Assembly: GCA_964460845.1 (NCBI GenBank)
Contig: CAYWRZ010000020.1
Location: 1 to 47,184 of the forward strand
DNA: 47,184 nucleotides
Origin: CAYWRZ01 sp964460845
GTDB taxonomy: Bacteria > Bacteroidota > Bacteroidia > Flavobacteriales_D > UBA2798
Reading direction: 5' to 3'
Position 1 is the stretch's first letter; every line of letters begins with the position of its first letter. Both the position numbers and the translations under genes were made by a program. The notes under the pieces are model-generated. The model searched no databases and was not told the DNA's origin. It worked only from the letters and a program-made list of their open reading frames with translations. Shown piece by piece: positions 33,756-41,363 of this stretch.

Positions 33756-34943
33756 GTGATAAAAAGCTTAAAATTAACCCTCTTATTCACCTTTGTTCAG
33801 ACCCTGGCCTTTGGACAAAATAAGCTGCACCAAAAAATTGACAGCTTGATCATTTCAAAAATGAATGAATATAAAATTGTGGGACTATCAATCGGTATTG
33901 TGAAAGATGAGCAAATTTTATATTCAAACGGATATGGTTTTACAGATATAGACCGCAAGCACCACACCTCCATTCAAACCCGGTTTAATATTGCATCCAT
34001 CACCAAATTATTTACTGCCACAGCCGTAATGCAGCTTGCTGAACAGGGAAAGCTCGATATAAACAGACCACTCATTGAATATTTACCCGAATTTGTATTA
34101 AAAGACAGTAGATATAAAGAGATTACCCTTTTTCATTTATTGACACATTCTTCGGGTTTACCATGGGATAGTGAACTGAAAAAAACCACGAGCGACAGCC
34201 TGGCACTGCAGGAATTAGTGCTTTCATTAACCCACACAAAACTAAATTTTAAACCCGGCGAAAAATTTGACGGAACAACATACAGCAATACAGGATATGA
34301 TATTCTCGGCTATTTAATTCAACAAACCACTAAAACACCATTCGACCGCTATATAAAAAATAATATACTGGGCCCGTTAGGAATGGATCATTCTACTTTT
34401 TCACAGCGTCGCATACCCATTGAACTCCTTGCGAAACCCTTAAAAGTGGAAGGAAAAGGCAAAGAAATAAGGAGATTGAACCTGTATGGGGAAATAAAAA
34501 AAATAAACCCTGTGCTAAAATATCCCGGTATTTCTATTGGCAAATGGCCGACTCAGAGCAGTTCTCCCGAACATTATCCAAGTAGTTATTTATATTCCTC
34601 TACTGAAGACCTTAGCAAATGGGTAATTGAATACCTGAATATATCCAATAAAAAAGGCGGAAAGCTACTTTCCACCACAACCGTTGAACAGATGTGGGCC
34701 TTGCAAAAGGCTATTAAGGGCTATCAAACTTCAATCGGACTTGGCTGGTGGCGGTTTTCAAATAGTGCCAATGGCGACTATGTTTTTCACGTGGGGCGTG
34801 AGCCTGGCTACAGTTCTGTACTTCGTATTTATCCTGCGAAAAATACAGGGATCATCATCTTGAGCAATGCATATTATGCCTGTGAGTTGATTTGGAATGA
34901 ACTACCTGAATTGATAATGAAAGCAATTAACGATGAAAAATAA
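33756..34943 (+). CDS. Serine hydrolase of the class C beta-lactamase family, exported
   Basis: 395 residues with a GTG start at 33756 that opens a signal peptide (KSLKLTLLFTFVQTLAFGQ). No upstream ATG is in frame closely. The SxxK motif is SITK in RFNIASITKLFTATAV (about residue 80), YxN is YSN in TTYSNTGYDILG, and the third box is HVGREPGY in place of KTG, as is common in this family's esterase/peptidase branch. It could hydrolyse D-amino-acid peptides, esters or beta-lactams; true beta-lactamase action is not implied. It sits in the accessory array, same strand. Confidence 0.85.
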   Translation: MIKSLKLTLLFTFVQTLAFGQNKLHQKIDSLIISKMNEYKIVGLSIGIVKDEQILYSNGYGFTDIDRKHHTSIQTRFNIASITKLFTATAVMQLAEQGKLDINRPLIEYLPEFVLKDSRYKEITLFHLLTHSSGLPWDSELKKTTSDSLALQELVLSLTHTKLNFKPGEKFDGTTYSNTGYDILGYLIQQTTKTPFDRYIKNNILGPLGMDHSTFSQRRIPIELLAKPLKVEGKGKEIRRLNLYGEIKKINPVLKYPGISIGKWPTQSSSPEHYPSSYLYSSTEDLSKWVIEYLNISNKKGGKLLSTTTVEQMWALQKAIKGYQTSIGLGWWRFSNSANGDYVFHVGREPGYSSVLRIYPAKNTGIIILSNAYYACELIWNELPELIMKAINDEK

Positions 34944-35105
34944 CAGCAGGTCACATTGTATTGGAAATAGGCAGACTGAACGGCTTCGATTAAACCTTTG
35001 TACAAAGTGTAGAATATTTGGAACAAGAGGTTTTGTAAATTCTGGTCATGAATTTACAGACAATCTCTATCCTAACAAACTAAATCAAATAAGACAAGCT
35101 ATACA
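34944..35105 (+). repeat. Degenerate spacer with an exact 31-base repeat
   Basis: 162 bases without a gene. 34976-35006 is identical to 40123-40153, in another spacer of this array. The rest is too diverged for me to define the palindrome ends. Confidence 0.55.
34976..35006 (+). repeat. Exact 31-base direct repeat, copy 1
   Basis: Begins CTGAACGGCTTCG and ends CTTTGTACAAA, identical to 40123-40153, 5.1 kb away in the same orientation. Confidence 0.9.
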
Positions 35106-35825
35106 ATGACAGACTTTGAAAAGATATTCTGGGGTTTTGTGTTTTCGGCTGTTGGTATAATTTTCGGCTGGACACTTAACCAACTTGGACAATGGTTTCA
35201 GACAAGACAAGAGGACAAGAGAAATTTAAAAATTGTATTGTTCAACTTGTTAGAAACCTACTTTGTTTTTAATCGTAGCGACCTTGACAAATACGTTCAA
35301 AAAATCACTAACAAGGTTCATGCAATGATTCCACTTAGTGAACAGTCTGAAGAAGCCAAAGTTATAATACAAAAAATTTATTCAGGTATATTGACAAATT
35401 ACCTGAAATCCGACTTGCTAAAAGAAATTAAAGTTGTTCAAGAAAATTACCAAACTTCAATAAAGAGTTTGGCGACAATTGACCCTTTGACTGCTTACTA
35501 TTTAAGTGGCAGAACGAATATCATAGAAACCTTTGACACTATTGAAGGAATGTTTGACAATGTAAAAGAACAATTCCCCAATGACCACCATGAAATAAAA
35601 CTTGGTGCAAATCAAGCTATGAGTATTATAAAATCAGATGTTTTTAAAGACACTTTGGTTGATTTAGAAAATGACATTAAGAAAATTGCCTGGAAAATAA
35701 ATCCTTATGTTTGGTTTAAATCAAGACGAGCAATTGACCGATTGAAAGTTAATACAAATGAAAACCTCGACAAGGAAATTGATAAAATGTTTGACAAACT
35801 AAATTCTCTATTCGGTGGACAATAA
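35106..35825 (+). CDS. Membrane-anchored protein of unknown function
   Basis: 239 residues. One N-terminal membrane helix (FWGFVFSAVGIIFGWTLNQL, about 8-27) and a helical, charged soluble part, probably cytoplasmic given the positive residues just after the helix (RQEDKRNLK). No motif I recognise. Proteins of this outline occur in bacterial defence islands, but that does not identify a function. A palindromic spacer begins 25 bases after the stop. Confidence 0.65.
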   Translation: MTDFEKIFWGFVFSAVGIIFGWTLNQLGQWFQTRQEDKRNLKIVLFNLLETYFVFNRSDLDKYVQKITNKVHAMIPLSEQSEEAKVIIQKIYSGILTNYLKSDLLKEIKVVQENYQTSIKSLATIDPLTAYYLSGRTNIIETFDTIEGMFDNVKEQFPNDHHEIKLGANQAMSIIKSDVFKDTLVDLENDIKKIAWKINPYVWFKSRRAIDRLKVNTNENLDKEIDKMFDKLNSLFGGQ

Positions 35826-35850
35826 CTTGATGAACAGAAGAACAACTAAT

Positions 35851-35981
35851 GGTAACAAGGGTTTTGCAAAAGTGTCGGTTCATTCCTCCACAGAGACTTT
35901 TGTAGTTAATCAAAGTTTGGTTCCCGGCATCAACATTTGTGCTAAAAATTCCTGCCTTCGGCAATACCCAAAACGTTGGGC
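35851..35981 (+). repeat. Palindromic spacer 3 (attC-like), exact GTTGGGC end
   Basis: Opens GGTAACAAGG and closes GTTGGGC (35975-35981), an exact fit to the integron core GTTRRRY. GGGTTTTGC (35859-35867) pairs with GCAATACCC (35961-35969) with one mismatch. Confidence 0.65.
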
Positions 35982-36024
35982 GAAATGAATTGACATCCTA
36001 AACCTTTAAATTTTTCTTTTAATT

Positions 36025-36768
36025 ATGGGACTATCTCCATCAACTCTATTTCATTTCACTTCAAAAAAGGGGCTTTTTGGACTTCTAAAGGAAAACTTTA
36101 AAATAAAATATTGTTCAGAACAAATTGACCACAACGTGAAACCAGTAAAAATAGCTATCCCAATGGTTTCATTTTGTGACATACGTATTTCAGAAGTATC
36201 CGAGCATATAGAAAAATATGGTTGTTATGGAATTGGACTTAATAAGGAATGGGCAGTTAAAAATAATTTGAATCCAGTAATCTACATGAATAAAGACTCA
36301 AACTTGTGTTTTAACTCATTATCATCAATTCGGAATCTTCGCAAAAGTCCAAATGTCAAACTGATTGACTATTTGCATGTGGCAAATTTAGTCCGGTATA
36401 TGAAAATATACGAAGGAGACCTATTTAGAAAAGGGAAGGTGGTGAAAAATTATCGCTTTGCTGATGAACGAGAATGGAGATTTGTTCCAGAACTTGAAAA
36501 TTCAAAAACACCAGCATTCATGCCGTGGTTAGACATAAATGATTATCAATCCAAAGACCAAAAGGACAAAGAGAACTTAAAATTGCAAAACGAGCGTTTG
36601 AAATTTGAAGCAAATGATATTCTTTACATAATAGTTAAAAGCGACTCAGAAATAAATGAGGTACTAAATCATATCAGAAATGTAAAGGGGAAAAATTATA
36701 CAATGTCAGAGATTGACAGATTAACTACTCGTATTCTATCATGTGAACGAATAATTAATGACTTCTAA
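36025..36768 (+). CDS. Abortive infection AbiGi-family protein
   Basis: 247 residues. The N-terminal LFHFTSKKGLFGLLKENFKIKYCSE, then IPMVSFCDIRISEVSEHIEKYGCYGIGLNKEWAVKNNLNPVIYM and the ADEREWRFVPE segment are the pattern of the AbiGi family (from lactococcal AbiG, where AbiGi works with AbiGii to block phage). Here AbiGii is absent: the next genes are a frameshifted small gene and DinB. The protein may act alone, with a distant partner, or be a remnant. No signal peptide; cytoplasmic. Confidence 0.8.
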   Translation: MGLSPSTLFHFTSKKGLFGLLKENFKIKYCSEQIDHNVKPVKIAIPMVSFCDIRISEVSEHIEKYGCYGIGLNKEWAVKNNLNPVIYMNKDSNLCFNSLSSIRNLRKSPNVKLIDYLHVANLVRYMKIYEGDLFRKGKVVKNYRFADEREWRFVPELENSKTPAFMPWLDINDYQSKDQKDKENLKLQNERLKFEANDILYIIVKSDSEINEVLNHIRNVKGKNYTMSEIDRLTTRILSCERIINDF

Positions 36769-36775
36769 CTTCGTC

Positions 36776-36905
36776 CAACAATAGGTTTTGCAATAGTGCG
36801 GCTGACGAACGAATACTCAACTTTAGTAATTCTATTTGGCTTTACAACGAAGCTCAGCTGACGGATCTCTATTTCTGCACCATCGCAAAGCCCTTAACAT
36901 TGGTG
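36776..36905 (+). repeat. Palindromic spacer 4 (attC-like), clearest stem
   Basis: 36784-36801 pairs with 36875-36892 over 18 positions with 14 matches (GGTTTTGCAATAGTGCGG against CTGCACCATCGCAAAGCC). Outer ends are CCAACA and TTAACATTGG. A 73-base loop between the arms. Confidence 0.7.
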
Positions 36906-36953
36906 GAAATTTCGCCCGAAAATTATCGTCAAAAAACAATTAAAATCAATAAG

Positions 36954-37378
36954 ATGACAGGAAATTGGAAAGGCTATTATAAGTTTGAAAACGAAAAAAT
37001 TCAAAAAGCAACAGGTTTTGAAAAAACAAATTTTGAAATTGTAATTTCAAAATTTGATAGAATAAATTTCAGTGGCATCGTAAAAGACGATGTGGAAACT
37101 GGAGGAATGGAAGAAACTGGAGAAATTATTGGAAAAATTGATAATAACAATATTTCATTCGAAAAATTAATGCCTAAACACTATCAAATAGACTTAAAGG
37201 AGTAAGAAAAAATAGTAAAGGAAAACACCCGGTATTATACTATTCAGGAACTTTGTCTGAAAATAAAACAGAAGCTGTTGGGACTTGGAAATTCAAAAAA
37301 AGGATTGGTTTTTTATTTGGAATTATTCCTGTTTTCTATCGCCCAGGAAATGGAAGTTGGAAAATGAATTTAACTTAA
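36954..37378 (+). pseudogene. Frameshifted small gene of unknown function
   Basis: The ATG at 36954 (MTGNWKGYYKF) reads 83 residues to a stop at 37203-37205. In another frame the coding pattern continues from about 37196 for 60 codons to a stop at 37376-37378 (GKHPVLYYSGTLSENKT, AVGTWKFKKRIGFLFGIIPVFYRPGNGSWKMNLT). One extra A in the run at 37196-37198 would join both parts into one protein of about 141 residues. The start at 36900 reads from spacer 4 and is rejected. Intact product: small beta-rich soluble protein, family unknown. A real deletion or a sequencing error is possible. Confidence 0.7.
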
Positions 37379-37403
37379 AAATATACCTGAAAAAACTGTC
37401 ACC

Positions 37404-37520
37404 AACAGCCGTTTGGCGAGATTGGGGTTTTTAGTGGGATTACCGTAATCAAGAACGTTTATGTAAAGCAGAAAATACTCTGCTCCTATTTCTCCAACCT
37501 CACCAAGCGCCAAAACCCCA
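37404..37520 (+). repeat. Palindromic spacer 5 (attC-like)
   Basis: Opens CCAACAGCC; GTTTGGCG (37411-37418) pairs with CGCCAAAAC (37508-37516) with one bulge, and TGGGGTTTT (37423-37431) is the exact reverse complement of 37512-37520. Confidence 0.55.
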
Positions 37521-37560
37521 GCCACAATGCTCAAAAAACCAGCATATTAAAAGAGGAAAA

Positions 37561-38037
37561 ATGAAAAATAACTCATTAACACTTTCTGAAAGATTCCGTG
37601 AAGTAATTTTGAGTGGAACCTGGATTGCGAACACAAATTTTAGAAATGAATTGAGCAATTTAGATTGGAAAATTGCAACTGCTAAGTTTCAGAATCTAAA
37701 TACAATATCAATTCTTGCTCAACATATTCATTATTATGTAAACGGAGTCAAAAATGTTTTTTTGGGTGGAAAGTTAGAAATAAGCGATAAATACAGTTTT
37801 GATTTTCCTGAAATTAACTCACAGGAAGAATGGGAAAATTTTCTAGCAAAATTTTGGAAAGATTCAGAGGAATTTGCCGACTTAATTGAAAAATTGAGCG
37901 AAGAAAAACTGAATGAAAATTTTGTTGACGAAAAATACGGAACTTTTTTGAGAAATATAGACTCAATGATTGAGCATAGTTATTACCATTTAGGACAAAT
38001 AGTGCTACTAAAAAAAATAATGAAAAATCTATCCTAA
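37561..38037 (+). CDS. DinB-family protein
   Basis: 158 residues. A four-helix DinB/YfiT-type fold is indicated by LERFREVILSGTWI-like start, three conserved metal-binding histidines in ILAQHIHYYVNGV, and the C-terminal IEHSYYHLGQIVLLKKIM. Such proteins bind a divalent metal; some transfer or remove thiols (bacillithiol S-transferases), others are of unknown role. ATG at 37561 fits a compact start after spacer 5; the stop is followed by spacer 6 within 11 bases. Confidence 0.85.
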   Translation: MKNNSLTLSERFREVILSGTWIANTNFRNELSNLDWKIATAKFQNLNTISILAQHIHYYVNGVKNVFLGGKLEISDKYSFDFPEINSQEEWENFLAKFWKDSEEFADLIEKLSEEKLNENFVDEKYGTFLRNIDSMIEHSYYHLGQIVLLKKIMKNLS

Positions 38038-38047
38038 AAATACTGTA

Positions 38048-38165
38048 GCTAACATCGCATTGGCAAAATGGCGGGTTAAGAGAAAAACTGAGCGTTTCTG
38101 CATTTTTTGCGACCTAATGTGTTTCACATTCGCTCAAAAAATGTAAAATAGCGTATTGTGAAAAC
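38048..38165 (+). repeat. Palindromic spacer 6, with a strong internal hairpin
   Basis: Opens GCTAACATCG. The hairpin at 38102-38142 has outer arms ATTTTTTG (38102-38109) and CAAAAAAT (38135-38142) and an inner AATGTG (38116-38121) with CACATT (38125-38130) around TTT. Confidence 0.6.
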
Positions 38166-38173
38166 ACAAACTT

Positions 38174-38719
38174 ATGACATCAACAACTAAACATCTTTTA
38201 ATCCTCAGCATTTTTACACTGGTATTACTAAGCTGTGGACAGTCAGACACCAACAATAAACCTAAGCCAAACGAGAGCATTAAATCGACTAAAGAGGATA
38301 TGCATGAACAGAAGCATGATTTTTTTTCAACCGATTTGGAATATAATGTGAATGGAATATCGGTCTTAGACACTTTTGAGCTAGAAAAATATATTGAAGT
38401 ATTAGGACAACCTGACTCAATAAAAAGAGGAGGCACAGCAATAATTGAGGAATTTGGGCATGACGATTACGACTTATGGTATGGCAAAAATTGGATAAAT
38501 GCAGGACACGGTTACATTCTAACGGCAGAAATAAAAGATGTAGGAATTTCATTTAATAGGATTCAAGTTGGTGACCATCAGGTAAAAATTGAAAACACGT
38601 TTACTATTCCTCATTCAAAGAGTGATACAATTAAAATAATAAATAAAAATGATGTAGTACTGACTTTTTATCTTAGGAATAAGATTATTAATACTATTTC
38701 ATTGGGCCGATCACTATAG
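38174..38719 (+). CDS. Lipoprotein of unknown function
   Basis: 181 residues with a lipoprotein signal MTSTTKHLLILSIFTLVLLSC (Cys21), then a hydrophilic linker to about residue 50 and a soluble domain. The domain includes LEKYIEVLGQPDSIKRGG, DLWYGKNWINAGHGYILTAEI and a C-terminal LRNKIINTISLG. No family I recognise. It is the only clearly lipid-anchored product in the array and would be exported to a membrane. Confidence 0.7.
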   Translation: MTSTTKHLLILSIFTLVLLSCGQSDTNNKPKPNESIKSTKEDMHEQKHDFFSTDLEYNVNGISVLDTFELEKYIEVLGQPDSIKRGGTAIIEEFGHDDYDLWYGKNWINAGHGYILTAEIKDVGISFNRIQVGDHQVKIENTFTIPHSKSDTIKIINKNDVVLTFYLRNKIINTISLGRSL

Positions 38720-38728
38720 AAAGCCCGT

Positions 38729-38779
38729 ACCTAACAGGGGTTTGGCAAGAAGGATTAGAAACCTCCCCTATCACAGATC
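38729..38779 (+). repeat. Spacer 7, left part with exact ACCTAAC core
   Basis: ACCTAAC at 38729-38735 exactly matches the integron core RYYYAAC and opens CAGGGGTTTGGCAAG. The spacer then runs into the second copy of the 170-base repeat, so this spacer and that repeat are one composite element. Confidence 0.6.
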
Positions 38780-38945
38780 AGCCACCAAAGGCGGGTAATC
38801 CTGGTCTCCTTTTTAGCTTAATTAAACACAGGAACCGTTACCCGATAGTCGTATTATTTTAGTATTCTTGTTATACAAATCCAACTGATATTCAGTATAT
38901 TTGCGTGGTTTTATTGTGAATATAAACGAGTTAGTTGCAAGCTTA
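38780..38945 (+). repeat. Direct repeat, copy 2 of about 170 bases
   Basis: Homologous to 30735-30905; the 28-base core is identical (38848-38875). It ends GAGTTAGTTGC just before the start of the next gene. A TATATTTG box (38896-38903), intact here but CACATTTG in copy 1, could be a promoter. Confidence 0.85.
38896..38903 (+). promoter_or_regulatory. Possible promoter -7 box TATATTTG in repeat copy 2
   Basis: Fits TAnnTTTG, 48 bases before the ATG at 38951. Copy 1 has CACATTTG at this place. No TTTG box at 19 bases upstream. Confidence 0.35.
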
Positions 38946-38950
38946 AAAAA

Positions 38951-39493
38951 ATGACAAACGAACAGATAAAATACTCAATTGAAACTGGTGAAATGAAACT
39001 TGGTAATTGGGATAAATTCAACCATTATGCAATAGTTGGCTTTCTATTCATAATTCCAGCTTTGTTCATTTTTTTTCATTTAAAAGACTATTTTCAAGGA
39101 ACGTCGAGACCTTTTCGAGAAGGTGAAATTTGGTTTATGATAATTCCTTCGATACTTGGACTATTATTTTACCGAATTCAAAGAAATAGACTGAAATTCA
39201 AATCTATTAATACAAAATTGACTCGTGAAGAGCTCGACCCAATAATAGAAAAAGTTGCGACTGAACTAGAATGGATACCTTATGTGAGTAATAAAAAAAT
39301 TATAATTGCTAAAACTCACCCCAGTTTATTTTCGGGAAGTTGGGGCGAACAAATAACAATATTATTTCACAAAAATCAAATTTTAGTAAATAGTATTTGT
39401 GACCCTGAAAAACGAAGTTCAGTTGTATCAATGGGGCGAAACAAAAAAAATATGAATAGACTAATTGAAGAAATAATAAAAGTCAGCCACTAA
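38951..39493 (+). CDS. Small membrane protein of unknown function
   Basis: 180 residues. Two membrane helices (IVGFLFIIPALFIFFHL, about 28-44, and WFMIIPSILGLLFYRI, about 61-76), both in the N-terminal half, then a soluble cytoplasmic domain with a beta-alpha pattern (VATELEWIPYVSNKKIIIAKTHPS, WGEQITILFHKNQILVNSICDP). Two-helix membrane proteins with such a C-domain are frequent hypothetical cassette products. No family I can name. ATG at 38951 follows repeat copy 2 directly. Confidence 0.7.
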   Translation: MTNEQIKYSIETGEMKLGNWDKFNHYAIVGFLFIIPALFIFFHLKDYFQGTSRPFREGEIWFMIIPSILGLLFYRIQRNRLKFKSINTKLTREELDPIIEKVATELEWIPYVSNKKIIIAKTHPSLFSGSWGEQITILFHKNQILVNSICDPEKRSSVVSMGRNKKNMNRLIEEIIKVSH

Positions 39494-39572
39494 AAGGCGC
39501 TTGGCGGTCAGCTTAAAACGACGCAACTCAAACAAAAATGACTTGACTGAAAACTGAAAGTCATCAAGAAAA

Positions 39573-40082
39573 ATGAAAGAAATTGAAAATTTAGAAACTG
39601 AAAGAACGATAATGCGTAAACTGACAAAAGAATACGCAAAAGATTTCTATGCTTTAAATCTTGACGAAGAAGTCTTAAAATATACAGGCGACAAACCTTT
39701 TGAAAACCTTCAGGCTTCAATTGACTTTTTAACTAATTATGACCAATATAAAAAATATGGAGTTGGGCGACTCGCCGTTATTGACAAAGAGACTTCAAAA
39801 TTTATTGGTTGGTGCGGACTAAAATATAGCCAAGATAAAAACGAATATGATATTGGGTTTAGATTTTACCGAAACTATTGGAATAAAGGCTATGCTACCG
39901 AAACGTCAAAAAAGTGTCTTGACATTGGTTTTACTGAACTTGGAATTGAAAAAATAGTTGGACGAGCAATGAAAGAGAATATTGGTTCAATAAAAGTTCT
40001 TGAAAAAATTGGTATGATATTTAAAGAAAATTTTGACTTTGAAGGACGTGAAGGAGTTATTTACGAATTAGCAAAAGAATAA
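39573..40082 (+). CDS. GNAT N-acetyltransferase, RimJ/RimL type
   Basis: 169 residues. ETERTIMRKLTKEYAKDFYALNLDEEVLKYTGDKPFENL is the standard N-terminus of RimJ/L-like GNATs; then RLAVIDKETSKFIGWCGLKY, the acetyl-CoA site YWNKGYATETSKKCLDIGF (R/Q-xx-GxG/A variant WNKGYAT) and IVGRAMKENIGSIKVLEKIGM. Such enzymes acetylate protein N-termini, amino groups of small molecules or antibiotics; no acceptor can be assigned. It stands 79 bases after the membrane-protein gene, with a weakly palindromic GGCGCTTGGCG stretch between. Confidence 0.9.
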   Translation: MKEIENLETERTIMRKLTKEYAKDFYALNLDEEVLKYTGDKPFENLQASIDFLTNYDQYKKYGVGRLAVIDKETSKFIGWCGLKYSQDKNEYDIGFRFYRNYWNKGYATETSKKCLDIGFTELGIEKIVGRAMKENIGSIKVLEKIGMIFKENFDFEGREGVIYELAKE

Positions 40083-40091
40083 TAAAAGCCG

Positions 40092-40212
40092 AACCACTCA
40101 CAAGGTATTACCAAAATCAGAGCTGAACGGCTTCGATTAAACCTTTGTACAAAATTCAATCCCGATAGCTATCGGTCCACCTTCGCCAAGCCGTAAACCG
40201 TTATAGGCAATT
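40092..40212 (+). repeat. Palindromic spacer 8 (attC-like)
   Basis: Closes with CGTTATAGGC (40199-40208). It contains the second copy of the 31-base repeat and the perfect 14-base palindrome CCGATAGCTATCGG (40162-40175). Confidence 0.65.
40123..40153 (+). repeat. Exact 31-base direct repeat, copy 2
   Basis: Identical to 34976-35006. Confidence 0.9.
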
Positions 40213-40237
40213 CATTGAAAACTAAAAGAAATGAATT

Positions 40238-41257
40238 ATGAATACTCATGCTGACAAAACTCAAGAGAATAAAAGCCAATCGGTGGCAAATGCTGTTTTT
40301 CAAAAGAAAAGCGAGACAGGATCTGCTTTTCAGTTTGTAGATAATCGACCTGAAGCGATTATCCAAAGAAAAATACAAGAAATGGCTAATACTAGTCTGC
40401 AGGCTAATCAAACCACCCAATTACAGGCAATTGCAGACCATTCTAAACCCATTCAATTTCGACTTCAGGCAAAACCTTCAACCTGGAATCCAAGCGCGGA
40501 TCCCACCCCTTTTTTTACTAGTGTACAGCAATCTTTGAACAATCTCACCAGCGAAGGAGCTTTAAATTATGCCACCACTGGTAAGATATACAAAACACTT
40601 AATGTCAGCCGCGGAGAGGTAACAAATGATAACCGCCCTCAAGGTACAAGACTGGTTCATAGAATTATAGATAGTGAAAAAACAATTACAATTAGTGAAA
40701 TTAATTCAAATCTAAATGCGGCTGAGCCTGAAACGCCAGGATGGTTTAAGACATATTTCCGTTCTGCAAACGGAAATAAAATTGAAGCACATAAAGCCGC
40801 TGCAACAGCAGGAGTAGGAACTAATGTTAGAGTGGACTGGAATCCTAATATAGCCCCCGAACAAACTCGTGTGCCAGTGCATAATACAGAAACGAATAGA
40901 TTTGAACTTCAGACCACTCCACTCCATATAACACTCGGACATGAATTAGGACATGCAGATAGGTTTTCAAGAGGAGTTGGAAAAGTGATAAACCCAGAAA
41001 CAGAAAGAGTACTTTCAGGTGGGTTTTCGAGAGGACTTAACGATGGCAGGCAAGTTAATAAAGATGTAGTTACTGCCGAAGAAGTTTATAATATTGGTTT
41101 ACCGCCAGCAAATCTTGAAAACTTAGATATAAATCACATGAGCCCTAATCCTGATGCTGATACAATTACAGAAAATGACTTAAGAGATGAGCAAGGACTG
41201 GCCAGAAGAGTTGGGTATGTAATGGAGAATACCGATGATATGCCCGATTTTGAATAA
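40238..41257 (+). CDS. Metalloprotease with eCIS-cargo-like N-terminus, putative toxin
   Basis: 339 residues, no signal peptide. Residues 31-75 (FQFVDNRPEAIIQRKIQEMANTS and QLQAIADHS) match the N-terminal motif I remember from cargo proteins of extracellular contractile injection systems in Bacteroidota, often annotated with DUF4157. The C-terminal half has the zinc motif HELGH (235-239) in LHITLGHELGHADRFSRG, and VTAEEVYNIGLP could supply the third ligand, as in M91 (NleD-like) effector proteases. The fusion suggests a cargo loaded into an injection device and released into a target cell. No eCIS structural genes are in the window. Last large gene of the array. Confidence 0.7.
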   Translation: MNTHADKTQENKSQSVANAVFQKKSETGSAFQFVDNRPEAIIQRKIQEMANTSLQANQTTQLQAIADHSKPIQFRLQAKPSTWNPSADPTPFFTSVQQSLNNLTSEGALNYATTGKIYKTLNVSRGEVTNDNRPQGTRLVHRIIDSEKTITISEINSNLNAAEPETPGWFKTYFRSANGNKIEAHKAAATAGVGTNVRVDWNPNIAPEQTRVPVHNTETNRFELQTTPLHITLGHELGHADRFSRGVGKVINPETERVLSGGFSRGLNDGRQVNKDVVTAEEVYNIGLPPANLENLDINHMSPNPDADTITENDLRDEQGLARRVGYVMENTDDMPDFE

Positions 41258-41262
41258 AAGCC

Positions 41263-41340
41263 TGTAACAATGTAAACGCTATCCTCACGAGAAATGAAAC
41301 TGCCTATAACGTTGTATAGGCGCTTCCACCAGGAATTAAA
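41263..41340 (+). repeat. Palindromic spacer 9 (attC-like)
   Basis: Starts TGTAACA six bases after the stop of the metalloprotease. GCCTATA and TATAGGC form a 7-base stem around ACGTTG at 41302-41321. It contains both core types in the smallest space seen here. Confidence 0.6.
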
Positions 41341-41363
41341 AGCGCATATGTGCTGTGTCTCAA

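Noticed and set aside
30735..40208. CRISPR array
   Set aside because: Repeats are few, long, diverged and separated by whole genes, with no short regular repeat-spacer pattern and no cas gene.
30521..41340. Insertion sequence or transposon
   Set aside because: No transposase-like protein is encoded; the inverted repeats found are internal to the spacers and not at the ends of a gene unit with target duplications that I could see.
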